A stretch of 64,000 bases of DNA from Phocaeicola_A sp963624095 (GCA_963624095.1 CAVFNZ010000001.1:11021-75020); one strand, 5' to 3'. Shown: positions 43,391 through 52,934, counted from the stretch's first letter. Notes: generated from the letters alone by a model not told the origin. Numbers and translations: made by a program.

Positions 43391-45358
43391 TTATTTCTTT
43401 TTACTGTCGTTTTTCGCTTTCTTCTCGGCATTACGCTTGGTTACATAGTCCTTGAAGAGCTGTCGCCAGTCGCGGCCATTCTCGTTGAGATATTGTTCGC
43501 ACTTGGTTTTGTAGACCTCGAATACCTGTGAGATGGCTTTCATTCCCTTGCACTCAAGAGCCTCTTCGCGGGCTTGCTTCAGATAGCCCTCCAACACGTT
43601 GGCCTCTGAGTCTGTGAGGTCGGGCACTATGGCATAGTAACCCTTCATGGTGAAGGCCACTTTGCCTACCGTGTAACCATCAAACACTTGTTCCACCTGT
43701 TCGGGCGTGAGCACCCGGTTCAGTTCCTTCACCAAACGCTGGTGTACACTGGCAGGAATAGTCTTGTCGGCCATCATCTCACGTTCTATCTTGCTGAGTG
43801 TCTTGCCTGTGGCCTTGTCCTTCTCGGGGATGATGGTGTAGGGGTGCGAATTGTGCCAATCGCGCACGGCACGGCGGTGATTGTAGACAGCGGTCACTAC
43901 CTGGCTCTCCACCTTCTTGTCCGTTAACTTCAACGCTTTGACGATGCTCTCGGACTTCTTCAGTACCGACTCGTCAGCGGCAGCGTTGCGTACCGTCTGT
44001 TTGCCGAAATATTTCCCTAAATCATTGATGGAACGGATGGCCTCCTTGGGCAGGTTCTCGCCATCCTTGCCGAAGCTATAGAGCGCTTCAAAAGGTTCAA
44101 TGGTCACCTTTGTCTCATCCAGCTTGTTTCGGTCGAGACCGAAAGTTTCCACAAAGAAATCGTACACGGCATTGCGCTTGTTGGGACCAAAGTCGTGACC
44201 TTCACTTGGCAGGTGTACGTTGGTGACTCTTTTCGGTTGGTTATAGAAACCATATACACGCTGTAGATAGGGGAACTCCAGCGTGGGCACTGTATGCGTC
44301 CAGTCCTTACCATCGGAGACTACGCAGAGCGGATTGGGGGCGAAGAGCGCAGCCAACTCGGCATTGCAAGTGCCACCACCCGCTTGGGTGACGGACATGC
44401 CACTCTCGCAGGCACAGCCACCGTCGAAGTGCGAAGCCAGACTGACTACCGGACAGGCAGCCGTGTAGCGGTCGTCCAGTACAGTGAGCAGCACCGTCTG
44501 TGTGCCTCCTCCTGAACCTCCGCAAACGCCCACACGCTGGCTGTCTACATCCTTGCGTGTCATCATGTAATCCAATATGGAGATTCCATTCATCGCCTGA
44601 ACGACCTGCGCAATGCTGGTGTTGTGGCCGATGGAGCTTACCTGTAGAGCCGACTCACCCCATCCGAAGAGGTCGTAGTCCACACAGATTGCACCCATGC
44701 GCGCCAGAGTAGCCATGCGCTGTTGTTGGTCTTCGCGGTAACGTCCGTTGCCGAAGTGGCCGTTGGGACAGATAATCAGCGCATGCTGTCCCTTCGCCTT
44801 GGGAGTGTAGATGGAACCACAGACATAGAGTCCCGGTAGCGTCTCAAGGGCGAAGTTCTGCACCGTGTAACCATCGAACTTGCGTATCTTGGAGAGGATG
44901 GGCTCCGACTTCACGCGCTGTGACAAGATGGGGTCGATTCCCAAGCGTTGGCGTACCTCCTTCTTCAGCAACGCCTTGCGCTGTTCGAATGAAGACTTGT
45001 CGCTATAGAGCGTGTTTAGATAGGCGATAAGTGCCTCTCCGTCCGCATCCGTGCGGCGTGCATACTCGTAGTTCTTTATCTTGTAGACGTTGTCGTCCTG
45101 CTTCACGAACTTGAAGTCGAACGGCATCAATACGTTGGTGAGCGACTCTTCCACTGAATAGGGACGGATGCGCGAGTCCGCATAGGGCAGTTGGAGTCCC
45201 GTGGTGTCGATGTTGTACTTCAGGCGTACCTGAAAACGTTGGCTGATTTCGGTCAGTACCTCGCCCAACGGACGGGTGAACTGATTCTCGTAAGTGTTCT
45301 GCGCCTGTGCGCCTACGACGGCGGAGAGGAGCATCATTGATACTGTGAAATGTTTCAT
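43391..45358 (-). CDS. STN-like / alpha-beta hydrolase / DUF3826 fusion protein
   Basis: A 655-residue exported protein (signal to residue 19) with three parts. Residues 27-97 (PLGEVLTEISQRFQVRLKYN; YSVEESLTNVLMPFDFKF; VYKIK) look like the STN/FecR C-terminal fold otherwise seen in TonB-linked receptors and anti-sigma proteins. Residues 170-410 are an alpha/beta hydrolase with GGSGGG (Ser282) and SEGHDFGP (His388), an acetylesterase-like enzyme. Residues 465-640 match DUF3826 and align by eye with the separate DUF3826 protein at 53018 (DGYTVGKVAFTM vs DGMTYGVVKVTY; LTDSEANVLEGYLKQARE vs LTDEEKAQIYAWLVEARE). A deacylase for acetylated or methylated pectin is likely. Confidence 0.78.
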   Translation of the reverse strand: MKHFTVSMMLLSAVVGAQAQNTYENQFTRPLGEVLTEISQRFQVRLKYNIDTTGLQLPYADSRIRPYSVEESLTNVLMPFDFKFVKQDDNVYKIKNYEYARRTDADGEALIAYLNTLYSDKSSFEQRKALLKKEVRQRLGIDPILSQRVKSEPILSKIRKFDGYTVQNFALETLPGLYVCGSIYTPKAKGQHALIICPNGHFGNGRYREDQQQRMATLARMGAICVDYDLFGWGESALQVSSIGHNTSIAQVVQAMNGISILDYMMTRKDVDSQRVGVCGGSGGGTQTVLLTVLDDRYTAACPVVSLASHFDGGCACESGMSVTQAGGGTCNAELAALFAPNPLCVVSDGKDWTHTVPTLEFPYLQRVYGFYNQPKRVTNVHLPSEGHDFGPNKRNAVYDFFVETFGLDRNKLDETKVTIEPFEALYSFGKDGENLPKEAIRSINDLGKYFGKQTVRNAAADESVLKKSESIVKALKLTDKKVESQVVTAVYNHRRAVRDWHNSHPYTIIPEKDKATGKTLSKIEREMMADKTIPASVHQRLVKELNRVLTPEQVEQVFDGYTVGKVAFTMKGYYAIVPDLTDSEANVLEGYLKQAREEALECKGMKAISQVFEVYKTKCEQYLNENGRDWRQLFKDYVTKRNAEKKAKNDSKKK

Positions 45359-45400
45359 GATTCTTTTATCTTGGGTTAACTTTAATTGCTTCTTTAGTCA

Positions 45401-45438
45401 GAGAGAACTATTTCCTTGGTCAGAAAAATAGTTCTCTC
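45401..45438 (-). other. Intra-operon hairpin
   Basis: A 13-bp perfect stem (GAGAGAACTATTT / AAATAGTTCTCTC) with a 12-nt loop lies in the 89-bp gap between the GH78 gene and the STN/hydrolase gene. It could attenuate transcription or stabilise the upstream mRNA end. No T run follows on the minus strand. Confidence 0.6.
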
Positions 45439-45447
45439 CATTTTCTT

Positions 45448-48255
45448 TCATTCAATGTGTCCTTTCAACTCCAGTGGTTTGGAGAAGCTGTAGGTGCCAC
45501 TTTTCACACGCTTCACGGGTTGGTCGTCACCCGGCAGCCAAATGTCCGCCGTGCAGTTGACGGGTATGGTAACATGCAGGTTGAACTCTCCCTCGGTATG
45601 CTGCCAGTGGACGGCAATCTCTCCGTAGAGCGTCTTGTAGGTGACATCCAGTGAGGTGAGGTCGCCTGCAGCCTGCGGTTGAATGACGAAGTGCTGATAG
45701 CCTTTTTCCGTAGGGCTGTTTTGTATGCCTGCCAACGAATGGAAGAACCATTCGTCAATCTGTCCCATCATGAAATGGTTCCATGACGAACCTTGGCGCG
45801 GGTCCCACTGCTCGGTGAGCGTGGTGGCTCCGAACTTCAGTTGGAAGCCGTAGCCTGGAGCCTCTTCGTGGTTGTGAAGGGCGTACATCACATCGTGTAA
45901 ACCATTACGGGCCAATGTTTGGAACAGATAGCGGTTTCCAACGTCACCCGTGGTGAGGCGCGTGCCATGTTGGCGAATGTCCTTCACCAAATTGCGCAAT
46001 ACCTCAGCCTTTGCGTCCGCAGGCACCATGCCGAGGAACAAGGGTAAGGCGTTGCTGGTCTGGCTACCCGTACCATACTGATGCGTCTTTCCGTTGAAAT
46101 ATTTCCGGTTGAAAGCCTCCGTCACCTCATCGCCCAAACGGGTATAGTAGTCTGCATCGTAGCTGTTGCCAAGCAGACGGGCCGCCTCCGCAAGGTAGCG
46201 TATGTCCATGTAATAGTGCGCTGATGCCACCAAGCCGATGGGAGTGTTGCGTGAAAATCCGGCACGGAAGTCTCCATAGTCATACCAATCGCCCAAACCG
46301 AAGTCTATCAGTCCATCCTCGGCACGCGACGAGAGGTAGTCAACGTACCCGCGCATCTGACGATAGTACTGACGAATGAGCGAGTCATCGCCATACGTGT
46401 CGTAGTAGAGGAACGGTATCACCACAATGGAACTACCCCACTCGGGCGAGTCTGCAAACACGTCCAGACCCGGGCCTTCGAAGATGGTATACTGAGGAGC
46501 CGTGGTGGGCACCATGCCGTCCGTGCGCTGTGCGTCCGCCATGTCGCGCATTACCTTGGGGAAGAGCGTAGTGAGGTCGTAGTTGTAGAGCAGGCCGGGG
46601 CCATTGAGATGAACTTGCTCCAACCAGCCCAACTTCTCGCGGTGCGGACAGTCGGTGAATACGGCCTGCATGTTGCTGCGTACGGCGTTGTGAATGAGTT
46701 GATGCGCCTGCGTAAAAATCTTGTTGGAACATGAGAACGAGCTGACATCCGCCGCTGCGTTATGCACGAAACACGACTGGATGTTGTGTACTACGGGCAA
46801 CTTATCGGGATTCTTCTGTCCCTTTAATACCGCTCCTTCCAGTTGGATGTAGCGGAACCCATAGTACGAAAAACGCGGGTGCCACGTCTCCCGTTTGTCC
46901 CCTTTTAGTGTATAGGTATAATAATGTTGTCGCCCGGTCTGCCGTTGATTGGCTGCGTGACAACTGTCCACCACCGTTTCGGCTACCACCAGGGTAATCC
47001 GTTGGCCTCGTTTGCCGCTGACTGTTATCTCGGGGAAGCCGGACAGATTTTGTCCCATATCAAGCAATTGGGCCGACGCGTCGACGGTACGTTTTGTTGC
47101 CTTGGTGGCCTTACGCACCTCCTCGGGCGTGAGCTTGTAGCTGCTCTTTACTCCATAACGCTTCATTATCTTCACCGGGGTGGTAAGCTGAGGCCGCAAG
47201 ACACCCTTCGGGGACTCTTGCACCACCACCTGATGCCACGCCGTATCATCGAAACCGGGTTTGTCCCATCCCGCCTGTTCCAGCCGGGCATCATAGTCCT
47301 CACCTCCGTAGATTGAATGGAAAGTGACGGGACTGCGGTCGTAGCGCCAGGTGCTGTCCGTAGCCACTGTCTGACTGGTGCCGTCCGTATAGCGGACGAG
47401 CATCTTCAGGAAGAGAGTTTCCGGGCCGAACCCTATTTGCAGTTTCCGGTAGCGGCCGCCACCCACCACGTTGTAGAAACCGTTGCCCAACGTCACGCCT
47501 AAGGCATTGTCCCCTTGGCGCATGAGCGAAGTCACATCGTAAGTATTGTAGTAGACCGTTTTGTCGTAATCGCTCCAAAGTGGCGTGAACTCTCCGTCAC
47601 CCACTTTCGTGCCGTTGATAGAGAGCTCATACTGGCCCAGACCGCACACATAGACTGTAGCATCCGCTATCTGACGGGACGCGTTGAACTCTTTACGCAG
47701 ACAGATGCTGCGCCACGCCATAGAGTCCACTTGATTCCAAGCCTCCTTTGCCTCCGCTTTGCTGAGCGCACCGCCATGGAAGCGACGCCCCTCGGGAAAC
47801 TTTGCGTTCTTCTGTGTGACCGCACCAATCCATTGTGCGTCGAGGAAACTCTTATCCGGAGCGATGCGGAACTCCTGTTCGTCGCTCCAATCGGACACGA
47901 CACCCTGTTCGTCCCACACCCGAACGCGCCACCAATAGCGTGCAATGGGCTGTAGAGCAGCGATGCCGCCGTAAGTCACCAGTTGGCTCTTTGTGGACAG
48001 TTGTTTGCCGCTTCGCCAAACATAGGTTGGCTTGTCTCCTTGCCGGGTGTAGACCTCTATCTCGTAGGCCGACTGCATGCATCCCTGTTCCCCTTTCAGT
48101 TGCCATCCGAACCGTGGGGTAGTGGTGGAAATCGCCAAAGGCGATGTGTCCATCTCGCAGGTGACGCGTGTCACTTCTATGGCGTTTGCGGTAGCCGACA
48201 TACAGAACGTCAGCGTACCCAGCAATAACAGCTTTATTCTCTTCGTGTTTTTCAT
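45448..48255 (-). CDS. GH78 family alpha-L-rhamnosidase
   Basis: A 935-residue exported enzyme. Signal peptide to about residue 26 (MSATANA). N-terminal fibronectin-like domain (TTPRFGWQLKG), then beta domains (VYVCGLGQYELSINGTKVGD), then the (alpha/alpha)6 barrel with DCPHREKLGWLEQ near residue 538 and the GDVGNRYLFQ region. The C-terminal beta domain ends GTYSFSKPLELKGH. Members release alpha-L-rhamnose from pectin side chains. I chose ATG 48255 (MKNTKRIKLLLLG) because the 20 upstream in-frame residues spoil the signal peptide. It belongs to a different GH78 subgroup from the fusion protein at 35401, judging by the catalytic motif. It lies 49 bp after the GH143-GH142 gene. Confidence 0.9.
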   Translation of the reverse strand: MKNTKRIKLLLLGTLTFCMSATANAIEVTRVTCEMDTSPLAISTTTPRFGWQLKGEQGCMQSAYEIEVYTRQGDKPTYVWRSGKQLSTKSQLVTYGGIAALQPIARYWWRVRVWDEQGVVSDWSDEQEFRIAPDKSFLDAQWIGAVTQKNAKFPEGRRFHGGALSKAEAKEAWNQVDSMAWRSICLRKEFNASRQIADATVYVCGLGQYELSINGTKVGDGEFTPLWSDYDKTVYYNTYDVTSLMRQGDNALGVTLGNGFYNVVGGGRYRKLQIGFGPETLFLKMLVRYTDGTSQTVATDSTWRYDRSPVTFHSIYGGEDYDARLEQAGWDKPGFDDTAWHQVVVQESPKGVLRPQLTTPVKIMKRYGVKSSYKLTPEEVRKATKATKRTVDASAQLLDMGQNLSGFPEITVSGKRGQRITLVVAETVVDSCHAANQRQTGRQHYYTYTLKGDKRETWHPRFSYYGFRYIQLEGAVLKGQKNPDKLPVVHNIQSCFVHNAAADVSSFSCSNKIFTQAHQLIHNAVRSNMQAVFTDCPHREKLGWLEQVHLNGPGLLYNYDLTTLFPKVMRDMADAQRTDGMVPTTAPQYTIFEGPGLDVFADSPEWGSSIVVIPFLYYDTYGDDSLIRQYYRQMRGYVDYLSSRAEDGLIDFGLGDWYDYGDFRAGFSRNTPIGLVASAHYYMDIRYLAEAARLLGNSYDADYYTRLGDEVTEAFNRKYFNGKTHQYGTGSQTSNALPLFLGMVPADAKAEVLRNLVKDIRQHGTRLTTGDVGNRYLFQTLARNGLHDVMYALHNHEEAPGYGFQLKFGATTLTEQWDPRQGSSWNHFMMGQIDEWFFHSLAGIQNSPTEKGYQHFVIQPQAAGDLTSLDVTYKTLYGEIAVHWQHTEGEFNLHVTIPVNCTADIWLPGDDQPVKRVKSGTYSFSKPLELKGHIE

Positions 48256-48304
48256 GGGTTGTGTGTTAAAAGAGCTCCGATTCCCTATCCAGAATCTCTT
48301 CGCA

Positions 48305-51300
48305 TTAAAGAACATCCTTGCAGATTAATCGGCCGAGAGAATCACTCTGGCCAACCAAGCGTCCGTCTACCAATACGCGCAAACCGCGTCCTTGATGATA
48401 GCGGTCGCCATAGCGGTCCCATAGGATGGTGATGTTATGCCCATGGTAGCGCACATTGTCCAGGCAGAAGTAGTCCCATTGACCATCCGGCACCAGCGGA
48501 TTCACCTCGATGCTCTTGTCCGTGCGAGGACGAAGGCCTGCGATGCCGGTTATAACCAAGTCGTTGAATGTAGAGTGGTTGTAGTAGCGGCTACGCTCTT
48601 GGTCACCCTTGAGCCAATAACCCGTTACCTCATCGAGGTACTCACCGACGTAGGGACGACCGCGGTGGTGCTGCGACTCCACATAAAGCTGCATCTGACG
48701 GAAGAAGGTACTGTCCGTCACCACGGGGCTCTCTGAATGATTCAAGTAATTGGCCAATGCCGTCAGTGTCTGAGCCGTAGCGAAAGGCCATATGGCACCG
48801 TCCCACTCACACTGGCCGACTCCATGCGTGCGGAACTCCGGATGACGGCGTTCGGCCGTAGTCAGTCCGTAAGGAGCCGAGAAACCTTTCTCGTCGTTCA
48901 GCTGCTTCCATGCTTCGCTATATTGTTCCGAGGGAATATTGAAGTACCAAGGAATGTAACCTATCGCTTCGCGTACCTGGGCACATGTGTCACCCCGTAC
49001 CGTCTCGAAGAACTGGTGCTTCGTGTTCCACAGGCGAGTCTCGATTAACCGCTTTGTCTCTTCGGCTTTCTGACGATAGAGTTGCGCATCCTCTGTCTTG
49101 CCCATCAGCTCGGCAATGTGCGCCAATGCCATCGCGTTGCCATACATGTAACTGTTGATGGTGGGACGTGCAAACTGTTTCTTTCGCCCACCACTGACGC
49201 TCTCTTCCATGCCATCTCGCACATCCTCTTGCCAGAAGAGGCCGTTCTCCAAGCGGTGCGTCTCTTCCCAACGCTTATACTCTTCGCACAAGTCCGTGTA
49301 GAGGTCGGTCAGGAAGGCTTCGTCCATCGTCACCAGATAACGGTTGTAGACGGCATCGGGATTCCACGAGCTGTACTTCATCATACGGTTCATCGGTTTG
49401 CCCTCGTTGCCGCGATACCATGTGCGGATGATGCCGTCGAGATATTTCGGGTCGCGCAGCCAGCGGCTCTCGTAGATGTGATGCCCCAAGGCGCAGGAGA
49501 TGAGGTTATATTTGTCCGCGTACGAACGCTTTACCAAGAACTCCGTCATGCCATAGCCCACGGGAGTCTCTTCGATATGTTTGCGCAGTGTCCACCAACG
49601 GTAGTAGAACATCTCCTCGAAATCCCTTTCGGGACAGTCGAACAGGGGGATGTTCTCCTTCATCCAATCCGATGCCTGTGCATTGGGAATGGCTTGGGCG
49701 ATGTTCTCGTCCTCCATGCCGTTGAAGTAGTCCACGTAATGCTTGTAATCATTGTATTTCAGTACGGCGGCCGACCCGTCGGCATCCATCGACGCGCTTT
49801 TCACGTTGGCGATGCGGAACGTGGCCTCCGGGTCTACCCCGTTGGCATTGGGAGCATCTTCATATTGGTCTGCCCACGTGTCTACGGTGGGGTAGTGGCG
49901 GCGTTCGCCGGTACGGAACACGATGCGCTCGATGCTGGAGACGGGGGCGAAGAGCATGCGGGTTGCCTTTTTCTCTCCATTGACATATACCACTGAGTTG
50001 CGGTTTGTCACCGAGACGTCCACCTTTACATGGTAACGCTTGCCGGGTTCGTACATCAGCACCTTGCCGTAACGGGCTCCGCCTTTGGAACGAAACTCTC
50101 CTTCGGGAGTGAGGTCGAGCCGCGCACATGCCGTTCCGTCCTCGTCCACAAATTCTATCTGTAGTGTACCATGGTCGTTCTGCTCTGCCATGAGGTCGAA
50201 TTCCACGCTCAACTCTTTCGTATTGGGAATTTTGCGCTCTACCTTGGCAACGTCGAACGGATCTTTGTCCTTCAGTGTGAGCCAGATTGTACCATCCTTC
50301 TGTTCCAGTGACACGGGAGCCCACACACAGGAGTAAAGATTCCACATATCCAGGTCGGCCAGTGAACGGAACGAGGCGAAGTCTTCGTTGGCATGACTGG
50401 AGGCGTGCTGTTGTACAGGCACTTTGACGCGTGCCACCCACATATCCTCCTTGTTCACACTGTATGTTACCCACAGGTTGCCATCCGACGGTGTGCCATT
50501 GCCTTCCTGAATGCCTCTCACATACTGCGGACCGAACGACTTGTACTGGCCGCAGTAGCGCATCATCGGCACCTCGCCGTGTATCAGGTTCAGTGTGGTG
50601 TACTCCAGTCCATCCTTACTCAGTGAGATGGCCAATGGCCAACGGAATTCCGAGGGATTGTACACCGTGGCATAGGAGCCGTCGCTCAACCGTTGTCCCC
50701 ATATCTTGGCGTTGCTGTTGACAAACCCTTTGGCGCGTCCGATAGGTTGTTCCCACGTGTTGCCCCTATCGCTACTGATGGAGGTAAGTGCGTGTTTCCA
50801 CAGACAGGCGATGCGTCCGTCGGGCAGCGTGTACCAGCAGAACGCCTTATATTCCTCCTTTAGCGGCAGGATAGGGTCCTGGCGGTCTGCCTCCTCCACC
50901 CACTGCATCCGGTAGAGCGGGTTGGCGAGAATCTCGTCGCAGGCCTGTCGGAAAGCTTTGTCTTTCGACTTTGTATAGTATGGATAGTTGGTATTCTTCT
51001 CGTTGAAGGCATGGTTGTAGTAGATGAAATAGATGGGACCGAACGTGCCGTCCTCCTTGATTTCACGCACCACGCGTCCCACGCCATTGCCGTCGTTGGG
51101 GTCATCCTTCGGGTGCAGGCAGATGCCATAGTGACCCATGGCGATGAGCTTGCCCGACTTGGAAACGTAGAATCCCACACGTTGGTGCATCACGGCATCC
51201 ATATTCTTCGCTACCACGGAGCCGTCCTTTGTGGTGCCGTCGGTCAGGTGATAGACCGGGAAAAGCACCTCGGGTGCTGTCCATGTGTAACCGTCAGCGG

Positions 51301-51628
51301 AAGTCTGCAACAACGTACACGAAGGCGGCACATGCTCATCCACCGCGTCGGAGAGGTAGTGCATATAGAATTTCCCTTTCCAGTAGGCCATCATCGGTTG
51401 GTGATTGTAAGTCCATCCGTTGCCGTTGCTGGAATAGAGGTCGTAGCGTCGACAGGCGCGCATCGTCTGGATGTTGTGCACACCCACCACGGGTGACAAC
51501 TGTCCGTCGTGATGATTGGGGTTGGAGAGTTCGGTACCGGTATAGTGAATACGGTCTTGGGCGTTTACGGGAGCAAGAAAGAGGCATCCTGTGGCCACCG
51601 TCAACAATTGTTTAGCGAAATGTTTCAT
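48305..51628 (-). CDS. GH143-GH142-type two-domain RG-II glycosidase
   Basis: A 1107-residue exported protein (signal peptide to about residue 23). Residues 25-410 are a sialidase-like propeller (WTYNHQPMMAYWKGKFYMHY; YTWTAPEVLFPVYH). Residues 420-620 form a beta-sandwich. Residues 640-1107 form a six-hairpin (alpha/alpha)6 barrel (EMFYYRWWTLRKHIEETP; RPTINSYMYGNAMALAHIAE; CEWDGAIWPFATAQTLTAL). This layout and length match B. thetaiotaomicron BT1020, the founder of GH143 (Dha hydrolase) and GH142 (beta-L-arabinofuranosidase), which together take apart RG-II chain D. It is the first gene of the operon, about 110 bp after a strong promoter. Assignment is from recall of the family, not alignment. 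Confidence 0.78.
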   Translation of the reverse strand: MKHFAKQLLTVATGCLFLAPVNAQDRIHYTGTELSNPNHHDGQLSPVVGVHNIQTMRACRRYDLYSSNGNGWTYNHQPMMAYWKGKFYMHYLSDAVDEHVPPSCTLLQTSADGYTWTAPEVLFPVYHLTDGTTKDGSVVAKNMDAVMHQRVGFYVSKSGKLIAMGHYGICLHPKDDPNDGNGVGRVVREIKEDGTFGPIYFIYYNHAFNEKNTNYPYYTKSKDKAFRQACDEILANPLYRMQWVEEADRQDPILPLKEEYKAFCWYTLPDGRIACLWKHALTSISSDRGNTWEQPIGRAKGFVNSNAKIWGQRLSDGSYATVYNPSEFRWPLAISLSKDGLEYTTLNLIHGEVPMMRYCGQYKSFGPQYVRGIQEGNGTPSDGNLWVTYSVNKEDMWVARVKVPVQQHASSHANEDFASFRSLADLDMWNLYSCVWAPVSLEQKDGTIWLTLKDKDPFDVAKVERKIPNTKELSVEFDLMAEQNDHGTLQIEFVDEDGTACARLDLTPEGEFRSKGGARYGKVLMYEPGKRYHVKVDVSVTNRNSVVYVNGEKKATRMLFAPVSSIERIVFRTGERRHYPTVDTWADQYEDAPNANGVDPEATFRIANVKSASMDADGSAAVLKYNDYKHYVDYFNGMEDENIAQAIPNAQASDWMKENIPLFDCPERDFEEMFYYRWWTLRKHIEETPVGYGMTEFLVKRSYADKYNLISCALGHHIYESRWLRDPKYLDGIIRTWYRGNEGKPMNRMMKYSSWNPDAVYNRYLVTMDEAFLTDLYTDLCEEYKRWEETHRLENGLFWQEDVRDGMEESVSGGRKKQFARPTINSYMYGNAMALAHIAELMGKTEDAQLYRQKAEETKRLIETRLWNTKHQFFETVRGDTCAQVREAIGYIPWYFNIPSEQYSEAWKQLNDEKGFSAPYGLTTAERRHPEFRTHGVGQCEWDGAIWPFATAQTLTALANYLNHSESPVVTDSTFFRQMQLYVESQHHRGRPYVGEYLDEVTGYWLKGDQERSRYYNHSTFNDLVITGIAGLRPRTDKSIEVNPLVPDGQWDYFCLDNVRYHGHNITILWDRYGDRYHQGRGLRVLVDGRLVGQSDSLGRLICKDVL

Positions 51629-51747
51629 AAAAGTTCTTCTTAATAGTATTACGATTAAAGGGATGAACCTCCTGTTCTTTTAATCACCTGAAACCTCTTC
51701 TATGGGTGTGGTGCAAGACACAGAAGGGCAACCCCCGTCTAAGTCTA

Positions 51748-51779
51748 CAAAAATATTGAAAATCCCTTGTTCTTTCAAA
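51748..51779 (-). promoter_or_regulatory. Promoter of the RG-II enzyme operon
   Basis: On the minus strand TTTG (51779-51776) and TATTTTTG (51755-51748) are separated by 20 bp, a full match to the Bacteroides -33/-7 pattern. The leader to the first enzyme is about 110 nt. Apart from this and the divergent EamA promoter, 51629-51939 holds no credible gene. Confidence 0.75.
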
Positions 51780-51877
51780 CGACCTGCTCGGTTATCCCTG
51801 TTATTTAACGTAAATTGAGAAACAGAGGCCCCGGACACTGATTTGAACTACGGGAAAAGATGTTTAACCTCAAAAAG

Positions 51878-51908
51878 TTTGTTGGGTTCATAGCTTGGAG
51901 TAACTTTG
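51878..51908 (+). promoter_or_regulatory. Promoter of the EamA transporter gene
   Basis: TTTG (51878-51881) and TAACTTTG (51901-51908) on the plus strand are 19 bp apart, a full match to the Bacteroides pattern, with the ATG 32 bp further on. It diverges from the RG-II operon promoter. Confidence 0.8.
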
Positions 51909-51939
51909 CGCCCCGAAAGAATCTAACAAAGTAAGAAGC

Positions 51940-52881
51940 ATGATGAACTACAAAGTAAAAGGCTATGCATTAGGTGCCATAGCCGCTGCTACCTATGGCA
52001 TGAATCCGTTGTTTACCCTTCCGCTCTACAGCAACGGGATGAATCCGGATTCCGTACTCCTCTTCCGTTACCTGTTGGCTATTCCCATTGTCGCGGTTAT
52101 GCTGAAGGCGCGCGGACACTCGTTCAAACTGCAGCGCAGGGAGATAGTTCCACTCATCGTGATGGGTGTGTTGATGGCGGCCTCGTCACTTTGTCTCTAC
52201 CTGAGCTACAACTACATGGCGGCGGGCATCGCCTCTACGATGCTGTTCGTTTACCCCATCATGGTGGCGGTCATCATGGCGGTGGTCTACAAGGAACGCC
52301 TCTCCGCAATGACGGCCTTCTGCTTGGTGATGGCCTTGGGAGGCATCGGCATGCTCTATAATACAAGCGACGGCGGAACGCTTAGTTTGGCGGGTACTCT
52401 GTTGGTGATGCTCTCCTCCCTCTCCTACGCTGTCTATCTGGTGGGTGTCAACAAACCCGTGCTGAAGAACATCCCTACACTGCGCGTCACGTTCTATGTC
52501 CTTTTCTTCGGAGTCTTCCTCTACGCCTTCCGGTTGGTGGCCTTCTGTCCGCTGACTGTGCCGGGAGACTGGTATCTGTGGGGCAACCTCATTGCCTTGG
52601 CTACGTTGCCAACCGCCATCTCTTTCTTCTGCACCACCCTGGCCATTCAATATATAGGCTCCACACCGACTGCCATACTGGGGGCTTTGGAACCTGTCAC
52701 TGCCATTTTCTTTGGCGTGGTGATATTCCATGAAACCCTTACTCCGCGTGACATCGTTGGTCTTGTGATGATTATCACGGCCGTCACATTGGTAGTGGCG
52801 GGAGGTTCCGTTACCCAACACCTGATACGTTTCCGTAAGCTCTTCCCAAGAATACCGTTTGGACATCATCACAAGGGGTAG
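51940..52881 (+). CDS. EamA/DMT family membrane transporter
   Basis: A 313-residue membrane protein with about ten hydrophobic segments in two EamA repeats (residues 8-135 and 150-285). Typical marks are LFRYLLAIPIVAVMLKARG, the paired AAGIASTMLFVYPIMVAVIMAVVYKERL, and in the second repeat GSTPTAILGALEPVTAIFFGVVIFHETL. The family exports or imports amino acids, nucleotide sugars or other metabolites; the substrate cannot be read here. It is the only plus-strand gene among the pectin genes. It has its own promoter and a shared terminator, so it is probably independent of them. Confidence 0.9.
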   Translation: MMNYKVKGYALGAIAAATYGMNPLFTLPLYSNGMNPDSVLLFRYLLAIPIVAVMLKARGHSFKLQRREIVPLIVMGVLMAASSLCLYLSYNYMAAGIASTMLFVYPIMVAVIMAVVYKERLSAMTAFCLVMALGGIGMLYNTSDGGTLSLAGTLLVMLSSLSYAVYLVGVNKPVLKNIPTLRVTFYVLFFGVFLYAFRLVAFCPLTVPGDWYLWGNLIALATLPTAISFFCTTLAIQYIGSTPTAILGALEPVTAIFFGVVIFHETLTPRDIVGLVMIITAVTLVVAGGSVTQHLIRFRKLFPRIPFGHHHKG

Positions 52882-52894
52882 GATATAAGTAAGC

Positions 52895-52934
52895 GGGCGA
52901 TGAGGCTTACCACTGGTGGGTAGCTTCATCGCCC
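52895..52934. terminator. Bidirectional terminator between EamA and DUF3826 genes
   Basis: A 13-bp stem with one G-T pair (GGGCGATGAGGCT / AGCTTCATCGCCC) and further pairing inside the loop lies between two convergent genes. It can serve both strands. Confidence 0.75.
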
